A stretch of 64,000 nucleotides of DNA from Marchantia polymorpha subsp. ruderalis (Eukaryota > Streptophyta > Marchantiopsida > Marchantiales > Marchantiaceae): positions 1,076,501 through 1,140,500 of the forward strand of contig AP031356.1 of assembly GCA_037833965.1 (NCBI GenBank). Reading direction: 5' to 3'. A program made the position numbers and the translations under genes. Positions 22,301-33,058 of the stretch are shown one piece after another; within the stretch, counting starts at the first letter, position 1, and the number at the start of each line of letters is the position of its first letter. The notes beneath the pieces were generated by a model. The model searched no databases. It had not been told where the DNA came from and worked only from the letters and a program-made list of their open reading frames with translations.

Positions 22301-25300
22301 TAGGTACACTTTGGACGCTTTCAGCATGTACCATGGGCGAGCTAGGTCGATGTGACTCGCATCAAATGCCGAGAAAGTCTCACGGTGGGGGGTATATTAT
22401 TCATGACGGACAGACGCAAACATTATTATGTCGAACTTAACGGGCGATGGTGGCGGAAAGGGGGTTTGAAGAATGTGTCTCGTGTAATGACTCTCTCCCT
22501 CACTTCGGAATCCGTAAGACTCCCTCGCCACCGCAAAAGTTTGGAACATCATCTTGTGACGAGAAATTACGAAGAGGCTTTTGATCGAAAGTCCATGAAG
22601 TTCGTGACATGAAGCGTCCGAGATCGAAAAGCCAATTTTCCAGCTCCGAGGTAGAGACTGTCATGATGGACCAAAAGTGGATCCGCCTCAAAGTGATTTT
22701 GCTGTTGTTGTTGGGAGGCTTCTTCTCATGGAGTGTAGACATAGCATTCCGTGTGCAGGTGATTTTAATGAATATCATATGCTGCCCCAGAATTTCAGAG
22801 GGTTGTTCCATTACGCGTTCGATTCTGCTCAACTGGGTGGAGGTAGAATATAGAAATGAGCGGAAAATCGATTTATCATGATCTTGTTCATCTACCCTGA
22901 AGTTCGTTCGTGTCTTTCCTCCTCGCCTCTGACAATCGAACGTTTTCGCCAGTCTCCACTCAAAATTATTGACCCGTCCTCAACCCGGTCCTGCGTTTCG
23001 AAGTGTGGGCTTTTTAGTAGCCCTTCGTTCTACCTTCGACAGCGTTTGAACTTTTCATGGCAAAGCCCTTCTTCACTCGATGTTTTCGATGGGCAGCCAA
23101 GTGGACAAAAGGGAAATAAACTCGAATGCCATCTTCCTCTACAAGGAAGAAACCAGGCTCAAACTTCGTAGGTCACAATAATGTTAGTATTGTGAGGTTT
23201 AATGCACTCTTTTACAATGTCAAAACTCTCATATCATAAAATCATAGATTTGATGTCTATATATGTCCATACACTTGAGGATTTGGATTTTTCAGCTCCA
23301 TTTATTGTCGATCCAAAAGATGAATAATAATGGCTTATCCCAAGATTGTATTTCTCCAGTGTTTTATTCTTTTAGGCCGATGTATTTTGGTTGAAGCAAT
23401 AACTCTCAAACTCAACATTCTTTTTCAGGGTAGACTCGGGGTTCATTTATTTCTTTCTTCGTGTTTCTCTTTTAGACTAGATGATGATTGAGGTGCACCA
23501 ACGAGCCTGTTTTTACGATTTTCCTTTCAAGGAGCTAAAGTTTGTTATTTGTAGGTAGGAAATAGAATCGGATGGCCCGCCCAGTCCAGTTCGACTTTCT
23601 AAAACGAAGGGGTATAAAATCATTGTTGTGAGCTTTTCCAATCGAAATGGACCTATAAGTATGCTTCTGTACTTTCTTCCTTCTTGATTCCTCTTGCTGG
23701 AAAGCGAGAGATCATCTTACTGGCCACTTATATATATCATTTGAAGCCCATTCAGACCCCGTTGCTTCGAGGGGTTGTTCAATTTCCCTTGGATTCCGAC
23801 TGCATGCCACTGAATTTGTGAGGATTCATGGATCAGATATTTATAATATCTCCTAAAAGGTCCTATGACAACAAAAAAATGTCTACAGTCTCGCAGAAAC
23901 TTCTTGATAGACTTGTCAGAACAAATCTAAATTGCGTAAATAAATCCATTGAATCCCTAGAAAAAAAACGTATTTCACATGTTTCAATATTTTAAACATT
24001 CATTAAGAGCTCATTTACGATTTCCGTGTGTGGCGTGTTGATATACGAGAAGTACGTCCAACTTTCTATAAACTGTTGTCAATAAAAGATGTTTTTTTTT
24101 TAAATCTGCCCTTTCTACAAATACCACACTTTCAGGTTCAAAACATTCGGAATCCGCAGCTGAGATATAAGGTACCAAAGCCAACGTGAAATCTGAGAAT
24201 TCCATTGCCAGAATTATTGCTGGTCGTGATATGAATAAACATTACACCTAGATTCGGACGCAAAAGATCTACACTCTTATTTTTCTCGGGCGTGATCTCT
24301 GTTCTCAAGAACGTATCTCTCATCAGGCACATGAAGAATCATCAGCATTTGATTTTTGCCAGTACTTGTCCGAAGTTGGACCAAAGGCCTTCAAGACCTC
24401 AGAGAACTGCATGAAGGCCTTGATGTCCTTCTATTGGCCAATGGGAAAGCTATACTCTAAAATACCATTTGGCATGCACCTTCATGGTATCACCCTTCGA
24501 TGAATTCAATTCGGTTCGAATGTTTCTCTTTTTCTTATACAGGAGGTGGCCATGACGCCAAATGTTGCATGCAGGAACCAATTTAAGGTCAAGTTCGACA
24601 TCAACCGATCGAGAATAACGTAGAGAGGGACGAGGGATCCCACTTATAGATGAAACCTCGATGAACTGGCACAAAACATTCTTCGAAAAGACGACATCTC
24701 CCCGAGACTTGTGGTCCAACCCAGCTCTCCCCCACTTTAAAACAATTTGCCCAGCGGTGTGCTTAAAATTCACCATCGACCTTTCGGACGGTGATTGTGG
24801 CCAGTTTCGGGCTTAAGGCCGGATTACGAGGACGCGGCTTGTCTATGGAGGGCTAACAAAAATGGAGCGGTGGCCGAGCTCTCTAATCATTTCCACCCCT
24901 CTTAATGTCGCCGGGCATCATGCCCTAGGCTCGGACAAGCCCCCACGGGAACAAGGGAATTGTTTAATATAGAGCCTGAGTCTGTTGCTGGAACATGTGA
25001 TTGGGTGGGGAAGTACCGCTGGGAAGTATTTTCGGTCAGCAACTCTCCTTTTCTTAGATCTGGCTCCTGTTCTTACATGTAACTACTTGCTCCGGCGTCG
25101 TGAACCGTGCCCATGAAATCCTCCGCTAACCCCAATTTCCCACATCATCAAATCGGCACCTTTTCTATGTCCTCTCTCGCTGCGGTTTTAGAATCGGCGA
25201 ATCGCCAACTTTATTCACCACCGCGCGTCTTTGCTCGCTCGCTCTATCGCATCGTCCTTCGTCCGGCGATTTCGTGTGCATCGTTCCCTAGATGGAATTC

Positions 25301-26177
25301 GAGCGCGCCCCCACCCGAGGTGAGTTAATCATGTTGCCCCAGCATGCTTACCATGTGCCTCTTACGGGGATTATACTTCACCCAGTTGTGAAATCATTCT
25401 CGGGGTTTGGCCGAGACTTTGATCATAATCGTTCCGTGAACGGCCCCCGTTCGCGTTACGGTCACACGACTACGGCTTCATCGAGGCTCGGAGAGTCGGA
25501 TTGCAGCACGTACTGCGAGAGAGTGAGCGCGAGAGTGTGCTTGGTTTTGTACCCTAAGCTTTTGACGTTCCAGCGTCCCTTCCTGTCATGTCATGTCTCG
25601 TCTCGAAGATGAATCATATCCATGTAGACTTTCACGTATTCAACATCGAGAGTTCGTATTTATGATCTTATACATTATGTTATACTCTCCGAAAGAGATA
25701 ATCAAAACATAATCTTGTTTTATCTTTCTAAATGGAGGGAAACCCGAGATTCCCGAACATCAACTTGGATTCTCATGAGGAATGAGCTCAATATTGTCTT
25801 TCTTCAAGATCTTTCAAGAGGGAAAAAGATTCGGAGGAGACATTGCTCCACATTATTGTTTCGAGTCTTGACCCGAGGTTTCAATGGGGTTGATTGGGAT
25901 CGAATCGTGTCGATGTTGCCATATGGGATTTGACTTATTGTCTATTTGCGCCCGAAAGTCCAATCCCTCGGCCAGTGATGATGCCGAGGACTCGTCGGAT
26001 TAGAAACTCCGGAAGTCTTTCATGCAAATCATAAGCTTCCATAAGGGCAGAGAGAGACAGATAGAGAGAGAGAGGTACAGGTGTGCATCAGGCCATACGC
26101 TTCGAACTACGCTCCGGACGTGGAATTTACGTGGAGCGACCCTCGTGCGTGTCATCCCACTTACTTTCTCTGTGTCA

Positions 26178-26212
26178 AACTTCCATGCAACATGGAAGTT
26201 TGCATGGAAGTT
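26178..26212. repeat. Short hairpin, 13-bp arms
   Basis: AACTTCCATGCAA at 26178-26190 is the exact reverse complement of 26200-26212. The spacer carries another partial copy, CATGGAAG. It is a small quasi-palindromic cluster. Confidence 0.8.
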
Positions 26213-26224
26213 CGACAACCAAGG

Positions 26225-26420
26225 GCATGCGGGTGACATACAGAAGGTAGAATCCAGATAGAGGTCTATCCGATTTAGAAGCATGTCATCGCATGATCTA
26301 AAATGGTTCTAGCGCTTTACATCCAAAGTATGGTCTTTTACAAGTGGAGGCGTGCGGGTGCCCTAAGGAGGTTATATAAGGATAGAGCTCTATCCGAATT
26401 AGAACGATGTCACCGTCTGC
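26225..26420. repeat. Diverged direct duplication, two copies of about 75 bp
   Basis: Segments at about 26225-26300 and 26348-26420 share GC[GA]TGCGGGTG at the start, then GATAGAG, CTATCCGA, TTAGAA and ATGTCA in the same order and spacing. Read on the minus strand both give a similar short peptide pattern (Leu-x-Arg-Ile-Asp/Glu-Leu-Tyr). Copies are about 124 bp apart. Confidence 0.6.
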
Positions 26421-26539
26421 TCTTCGCACCCAAGCACTTAGGTGTCGGATTGTTCTTTCCTTTGCCTTCTTATCCGGAGAACAAGATGTCAAAAAGGTCC
26501 TGCACATGACGAGTCTGCTTACCCTCATCGAAGCAAAGA

Positions 26540-26735
26540 AAACCTTGCCCCCCGTTATCCACTCGGCCCCTCATTACATCGAAAGAAAGAAAAGCCGGGA
26601 TCAGCTCACCACCAAATTGATTTAATAGACGGTTTTGGCGAAGCCTTTCTGATCATACGTGAAAGATGCGAAGACAATCACGAGTCACTTCTTCACGTCG
26701 TGCTCAAGTGTTTAGGACCTTCGCACATCCAGTAG
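26540..26735 (+). pseudogene. Possible LINE reverse-transcriptase zinc-finger (zf-RVT) relic
   Basis: A plus-strand frame contains ERCEDNHESLLHVVLKC. This fits the end of the zf-RVT domain of plant non-LTR retrotransposons, where a Cys is followed by Glu-Ser-x2-His and then His-x4-Cys. The expected first Cys, three residues upstream, is Arg (CGT). Shortly upstream in another frame is ERKKSRDQLTTKLI, similar to the stretch that precedes the finger in such elements. One frameshift would join the two. No reverse-transcriptase core was seen around it, so this is tentative. Confidence 0.3.
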
Positions 26736-28050
26736 TGGTATCGGGTAATCAGAAGTAGGACATCAAGAGATATCGGAAGAAGGATGGGAAGGCCCCGTCT
26801 ATCGGCTGATAATCGACCTCTTCGATTCCATTGCAGGTAACGACAGGAGCATGTCACCGAAGAATTAAGGAAAAAAGAATCGTTGAGTGATCATTTTGAG
26901 CAGTTTTAGCTTAATTAGGTCCTGATTACGCCAACCCTACCGAAAATCATTACTCGAATTGTGTCGCGACGGAATCTTTCTTCGAGCCAGTGGTTCACCA
27001 GAGAGCGCGTTCTCGGATTCTTCTTATAGAGCCGAAATAATGCTTTGGACAGCGGTTACACCAAACAAATAATCGGGGGGTTCTCGCCGATTATTCACTC
27101 GACCCAGACACGACGTCCGCCCGCACGTGGCGATGCAACGCTAGAAACCATCGACCGCTCGATGAAGTCGTGCCTGCCACAAGAATGAATGTCGCTCGGA
27201 GAAGAACCGCTACAAGGGGAGGGAGGGAGGACGGGACGCAGATTCAACGGTCTCGAGGCAGGAAATCACGAGGGTCCGACGTCGGGTCCGGCTGGGGAGA
27301 CGGAGAATTCAGCGCATTATTGAAACGGGGCATAATTACGGAAAAGCAAATCGAGAACGAGGTCGAGGCAGAAACGAGGCTTCGCTTGTGGCGCACAACT
27401 CCAAGAGATGCGCGAACAACGTGGTGACACGGCGGATTGAATGACCGCCATGCGAGCCCGGTCCTTTCAGAACGTCGATCGAAGAAGATGCCGAGCATGT
27501 AACAACAGAACCGAATGCGATCGCCTCGTCTCCTGGAGGCAGATCGGGAGGACGGATTCTCAAGTCAAACGCGGCAGAAATCCCCGAACTGGAGTCCGGA
27601 CAAAAGCTTCGAGCGCGTCCCGGAGATCCCGAAACCTCCGCCGTATCCCTAACTGTCAAATATTCGCGACTTCGCATCGACGTCAAACTCCGGAGATTCG
27701 ATTCTCCGTCGCCGAACTCTGTTGCCGGATCCGGCCCCCGTGTATGCTCGGAATCTCGACAATACGACAAAAGAGAGCGCGCTTCGCGACTCGAGCGGAA
27801 GAACGGGAGCGCGCAAAGACAGAGATGTTGACTGAGAAGCGAAAGGGCGTCACGAACTGGTTCGTCGGGCGCGTCCTCTTTTGCTTCAACGTGCGACTTA
27901 AAGTAAATTATCCGGAAGTGATCGAGCCTCTGACTCGTTCGTGACCGTTTCCGCGGGAACGCAAGTGGACGACGCCTCGCCCATGCGTCCGTCCAAACGC
28001 GACGCTGTGCGCGGACCGGCCCGCGGTCTACCGAGACCAGGGTTCCCGAC

Positions 28051-28082
28051 CGGGCGGGCGAGCGAGCGGGCGAGCGGGCGGG
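28051..28082 (+). repeat. GGGC/GAGC tandem repeat
   Basis: Eight or so tetranucleotide units of GGGC and GAGC type within the GC-rich island. It is a simple repeat. Confidence 0.8.
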
Positions 28083-30430
28083 TTCTAGGAAAGGAGGGCA
28101 GGGGAGTTCCCAGAGTCCCGAGGCAAATGAGCTCCCCGCTGCCCGGCTGCCAAGACGCGGTCTGCGGGGATAGATTCGCAGCCCGACTCTGGGTCCATGT
28201 GTCATCTCCTGGTTGACGGCACGTCTCATGTGAAGATGGCGGGAAAACAGACGATTGGGATACGGTTCTACGTCTCATCCAGCGGTTAGGAACCGATCCC
28301 GCGTTTGCCGCGTGGCCGTCTTCGAGCGTAACCGGGAGCTTGACCGCGCGCGTCACGGAGCTCCAACCACCCACCCACCCGCTGCTGCTGTTCGCAAAAC
28401 CACCCGCGATTCGATCTGGTCCCGCCCGGTCTCGGACCTCTGCCCCGCTCGGTCAAAGGTAAAGCTCGGGCTAAAGGCCAGGCCCCTCCTGCTTCCTTTC
28501 CATCGCCGGCCCTGCCCATCTGAACATCCCGCCCCGCTTTCCCGTAGGCCCGGCTCACGCCGCCGTTAGAACGGGCGCGGGTCGCTTCCGTGGCTCGAAC
28601 GGCACTGACCAAAAGTCCACTCTCTTTCCTGTACCGGCGTATACCAATTGGTCTACAACTCCGACGCTGGACGAGCAGCGATTTGCATTTAACATAAAAC
28701 GCTGGAGCCGGCGGAGACGTCTTAAGAGCCGACGAGACCCCGACTGGACTTCGGGACCGTTTCCGTCCTACTCTCGAATATCATAAATGCAAGTCCCGGC
28801 TCCGGTGGTGGGGCCTCGGAAATAAAGGCAATCAATCGGTCGACTTTAGTTCGGCCTGTGCCCGAGCTTAGGCCGAGCTATGAAGGGAAGGAAGGAGCAG
28901 GAGGGATGATGGATGGAGTGGGGATGGCCGGCCCTGCTGCTTTTTCCGCACGTCGTCAACACTCCTCCTCCGGCGAGTTTTATGGGATAAGATCGACAGC
29001 CTCGAGCTTCCATTATTATATCACGGTAATATCTCCCTCTCCCTCTCCTCTCCATCTTCACGGCCGCCGGACGGACAGAATCGGTCGAGAACCGTAGCCG
29101 CATGGAATGTGTCATTGCACGTCACTTTGTCGGTCGTTTAATCGATGGACGTCCGTTCGCCCGGTTTTGCGTTGGATCCCCACCGGGCGAGGCTGAGATA
29201 TGCCGGTACAGCCGGGGCCCAGGTACCTCATCCGCTGTTCCTGTTCCAACTATTGCCGCATAGTTCTCCACCTCTGCGAATCCTACTATATGCGTTGACG
29301 GGAGCTGATTTCTCCAGAACCGGTATCGACTAGTGCTCCAACTAATCTGGAATATTTTCCGGGCCGCAGCGATTTCTTCTGACTTGCGACCTCATTCCGG
29401 GCGGAAAGCGACCTACTCAATAACTATTATCCGCAGCGCTTATCCTAAGCTAAACTCGAATTTTACGATCGGGAGATCACAGACCGGTGACACGGACGGG
29501 GGCCTGCCGAAAAGAATCTGAATGAGTTCGTGCTATTTCGGGGGAGCTACAAAAAAGCTGGGACTAGAATTAGGGTTCGCGGATGGGCGGGCAACAAAGA
29601 GACGCGGCAGGAGAATTTTTTTAAGGCCTCCACCGCTCCCCTCGACGGCAAGTCCCGTTCCAAGTCAGCGGGTTCGACGAGGACGCGCAGAGCGGGAGGA
29701 GGGCATGGGGCTGCGACTGCGACTGGGCCCTACTGCTTTTGGCCTTTTACGAGGTCTGGACCCATGCAGGTGGGCGGAGTTGACCCCGCGTCTGGGCAGG
29801 AAAGGAAACAGGTGAGCGTGGGCCGGGCCGTGCGAGGTATGGGCGGACTCGCCACGCGTCGAGAAAGCGAGATTAGCATCGGAGGGCCCGCGGCAAGGCA
29901 TATTTACAATAAAGCCGGCCTTTTATTATGTTGTCATTTGGCGCAGGGCCAGTGCCGGTGCGCCGCGTGGCTATTTCCACGTGACACTCCATGTCATACG
30001 ATTCCCTTTCGGATCCGTATATAGGTTCGGTTTCTACATACGGAGTACGAACGACTATGCGGCCCTGACGCGGGCGTTGTCCGAGTGTCGGGTGCTTTCT
30101 AGAACTCCCATGTCCGTCCCCTGATCCCGTCAGAACCAAACCCTGCCAAAATCGCTGGGATTCGCCTGCCAGAAGAACTGACGTACGAAGATCGGTGGAT
30201 GTAAATATGACGTGGCCGCCCTGCGCAATTCGTTTCGTTCGCGACGGATCCATTCGTCATCTCCACTCCGTTGATTCCTAACGTACTGTCCCCTGCACTG
30301 ATCCCGTCTTTATGTTTATCCATTTGCATCTCCGCCCAAACCATTCCCTTCTTCAGCCCCTTTCCATTCAACAGACGATTCCTCAAAGATTCCGGATTCT
30401 CTTCTAACAGAATTCCGTCTAAATCCATTG

Positions 30431-32385
30431 GATCTCTTTAAACACTACAAAAGTTACAAAGGATGTATACAATTTCAAGCATTATCATTATTTCCTTCGT
30501 TTTTTTATCGTAATAAAGATGAAAGGGGGCCAAGTGGATAGCAAAAGTTTCACAAAATGTATGTGGAAAAGCTTCCAAATTTTTCTAGTATTGGTTCAAG
30601 TGCAAAATTCTAAATAAAACACACTTCTCTACGTACTTGTAATATTTTTTTTGATATAGCAGACAACTTGCATGTATTTAATTTTGTGGACATCTAATCC
30701 TTAGAGAAACTATATATTCCATTCTCTCGGTAGAGGTTGTCTTTTTCACTAGATATGCTGCCTACATAAAATATCTATCTATGTACACCTTCCCCCCATC
30801 CCTACTGTCTACCGTGGGCATAGTGACGTTTCTACTGCTGGCGTGGGTAGTGGAGAGTAAGGACGCAGCATTTGAGTACCTTGTTCTTTTGTGGGCTGAA
30901 TGTACTGCCCTAGAAAATGACCTTTGGCATCGACGACAGAAGGATTCGTTCCTTCCACAAAATGGAGACGAGGATTCCACCTTCCATGGTGCAGAAATGG
31001 GTTTAGGGTGTATGACTTATTGGACACCAAGATCTCTAATTTCCAAAATTCCAAAAGTTCTTCTGGCTTTTCTTGTCGAGTGGACGCGGGGTTGGACTTT
31101 CGTGATTCATTTCTTGCAGAACTATTTTCCCATCAGCTCCATCAGACCACGCACTGATTCGCATGCCGGGGATAATGATCCACTGGAAGTCATCGAGGGC
31201 AACGCGAATGTCAGATCCAGGCAGGGACGGGGCGGAAGATCTCGAGTACAAAACAAACTACAACAGACATCCACTCACTCGTAGAGTCGGTACTCCCGGA
31301 ACCTCATCGGATGCTTCCCGGCGCAGAACGACGAGTCCTTCTACCCAATCGATCCTTCCACCATGTTCATGCCAACCACCTCCCTTCGCTCCTTGTCTGT
31401 TCCTGCCCCGCGCACATCGTCCGAGTCCGACCCTGCGGTTGGCCTCGAGATCCCGAGGCGCTGTTGTATCGCTCCTGCTCGTGCGAGCGTCCCCGTCCCT
31501 TCTGATGGCGCGTTTGCTTCTCGTCTCCAATCCCGGCCCTTTGAAGCTTCCCTTGGTCCTATGAAAGGCCAAACTTGTTCGCTCTCCTCCTGCTCTTATT
31601 CGTGTCTCCAATGATGATGTCTTCACACCCATCTCGTGGGGCCGAGTAATAGACCAGAAAGGATTCGAGTAACCCGTGTAGTTTTACATGGAAGGAAGAA
31701 TTGGGAAAGAAAATCGAGATGGTTAGATTAGGCTAACCTCAATGAAAAAATTTCTTGTTTTAACAAGTACAGAAGTTCATTCACATCTCTTTATCATTCA
31801 TTTCAAAGATAGACATGTGTTCATTGATTGAGAAGATAACAAAGCTCTTGAGATAAGACAACTAGCCAAAAACCATACATGTAATGCAATATTCAATGAG
31901 TATTGACAAATAGTTTATTATAAATATTAAAATTTGCATGAAAATGGACAAAAAGTATTGATGAATACTAACAAATAAGTCTAGTTGATCCTATACAATC
32001 TCTATTGGATATTTTGATTCTGATTATTTTCAAATTTTCAGATCTTTCAACAAATATATAAAAATCAATATACAACATTTTTAAGTTATATTTTTCACAT
32101 GAATTCTTATTTTTTGTGAGAGAAAATGATGAAAGATAGTGCATATTGTAGAACATGCATCCTCATGGCTAGCACAAATAAACCCAATTTTTTTTCCCAC
32201 ACATCTTCATACATCATATCTCTTTTAGAGTAATCTAATTAAAGAGCTTGAGTACTTAATATATAAAATGAAAAGGTCTATGCATCTCATATTTTGGAAA
32301 TAAATATTGCTAATGTTTTCAAATCTATCATGAGCTCTTTCCTATCACTTTTTTGTTATGTTGATAAGGAAATTTCTTGAAATTG
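30431..32385. other. Intergenic stretch, no gene supported
   Basis: Mixed then AT-rich sequence. A 167-codon plus frame at 30781-31284 overlaps minus frames of 71 and 81 codons over the same DNA. None shows a recognisable domain. From 31.7 kb the DNA is AT-rich up to the target-site duplication of the LHCB-carrying element. Confidence 0.55.
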
Positions 32386-32393
32386 TAAAACAA

Positions 32394-32446
32394 ATGAGCG
32401 GCTAGTTATCCTCAATTTAGGCTAATTATCTCTCACCCTACTATAC
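32394..32446 (+). repeat. Left terminal inverted repeat of the LHCB-carrying element
   Basis: Begins ATGAGCGGCTAGTTATCC and ends CTACTATAC. It pairs with 32997-33050. Its inner end runs into a further imperfect hairpin (32426-32440 with 32447-32461). Confidence 0.85.
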
Positions 32447-32464
32447 TAGGGTGAGTGATAATTA

Positions 32465-32928
32465 ACAACTCGGAGAAGAAATTCTGAGCCAAGTTAAGAG
32501 GGTCGAATTGACCTCCGGGGTAAATCGGGTCGCCCACCTCGCCTGGGGGTCCTCCCCCCACTATGTATCCCTCTCGATGTCTTCCATGAGCATGACCTTG
32601 CAGGCCTAGATGGCCAGAATGCTTTGCGCATGGACGAGGCAAGAGTTGCCGAGGTAGTTCAGACCTCCTTCAGATAAGATCTGCAATCCAGCCTTGAATC
32701 AAACTGCCTCGTCAAACTTCACTCCGTTCTTGGCTAGCAGCTCGGAGTCACACATCCCAAAGCTCCCAACATCACCTCTAGCTCCCGGTTCTTGACGAAG
32801 GTCTTGGTGTCGGCAGAGAGTCCGGCGGTGTTTTAACCGTAGTCACTGGGGAATTCACCAATCAAGTACGATGGGGTGGCTTCGTAGAACGGGGCCAAGT
32901 ACTTGAGTCAGACCTCATTGTACATGAA
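32465..32928 (-). pseudogene. LHCB (major LHCII chlorophyll a/b-binding protein) fragment, decayed
   Basis: On the minus strand the translation follows the mature major LHCII protein, which binds chlorophyll in the thylakoid antenna. It starts near the Trp-Tyr-Gly motif before KYLGPFS and runs to just after the PGGxFDPLxLA motif. Recognisable blocks include [56 protein letters not shown] and [15 protein letters not shown]. Damage includes TGA at an expected Arg and TAA, TGA and TAG at three expected Trp codons. An 18-base in-frame deletion removes the helix-B Ile-His-x-Arg-Trp-Ala segment. Single-base frameshifts lie near 32740 and 32567. Transit peptide and C-terminal helix are absent. No intron interrupts the match. 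It lies wholly inside the inverted-repeat element and cannot make a working antenna protein. Confidence 0.9.
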
Positions 32929-32996
32929 TCACAAACAAGCTTGCACGATTAGACACGGATCCAAGTTGACATGGATGGACCAGAGTTTAGGTTAAG

Positions 32997-33050
32997 GTAT
33001 AGTAAGGTGATAGATAATTAGCTTAAATTGATGGATAACTACCTGCTCAC
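32997..33050 (-). repeat. Right terminal inverted repeat of the LHCB-carrying element
   Basis: Its reverse complement begins GTGAGCAGGTAGTTATCC and ends TTACTATAC, matching the left repeat in all but about seven columns. The TAAAACAA duplication follows immediately at 33051. Confidence 0.85.
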
Positions 33051-33058
33051 TAAAACAA

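Larger units (their letters stand above)
22301..30430. other. Intergenic stretch with a GC-rich island, no intact gene
   Basis: About 8 kb of mixed composition. From about 27 to 30.4 kb it is clearly GC-rich with many CG dinucleotides, and long open frames appear on both strands, up to 297 codons on the minus strand at 27336-28229. Such frames are expected where stop codons are rare. Their translations are Arg/Ser/Pro-rich and match nothing I know. A tandem duplication (26225-26420) and a possible LINE relic near 26.5 kb are listed separately. Confidence 0.55.
32394..33050. mobile_element. 657-bp terminal-inverted-repeat element carrying an LHCB gene fragment
   Basis: The ends are inverted copies: 32394-32446 (53 bases) aligns with the reverse complement of 32997-33050 (54 bases) with about 47 of 54 columns identical and one 1-base gap. 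The octamer TAAAACAA directly flanks both ends (32386-32393 and 33051-33058), a perfect target-site duplication. Nearly all of the interior is a decayed LHCB coding fragment, of higher GC content than the flanks. An 8-bp duplication fits hAT elements. A Mutator-like (Pack-MULE) origin, with 9-bp duplications and long inverted repeats, is an alternative because eight of nine flanking bases would also match. There is no transposase inside, so it must have been moved in trans. The element lies in AT-rich DNA. Confidence 0.85.

Noticed and set aside
30809..31251. Two minus frames that could join as a LINE ORF1 (DUF4283-like) relic because of a Trp-Ile-x2-Pro-Gly motif
   Set aside because: The single short motif is too weak, the order of other motifs does not fit, and no zinc knuckle follows.
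32433..32642. 69-codon minus frame taken as a small gene
   Set aside because: It is the end part of the LHCB pseudogene read in one intact frame. The stops and frameshifts upstream show it is a fragment.
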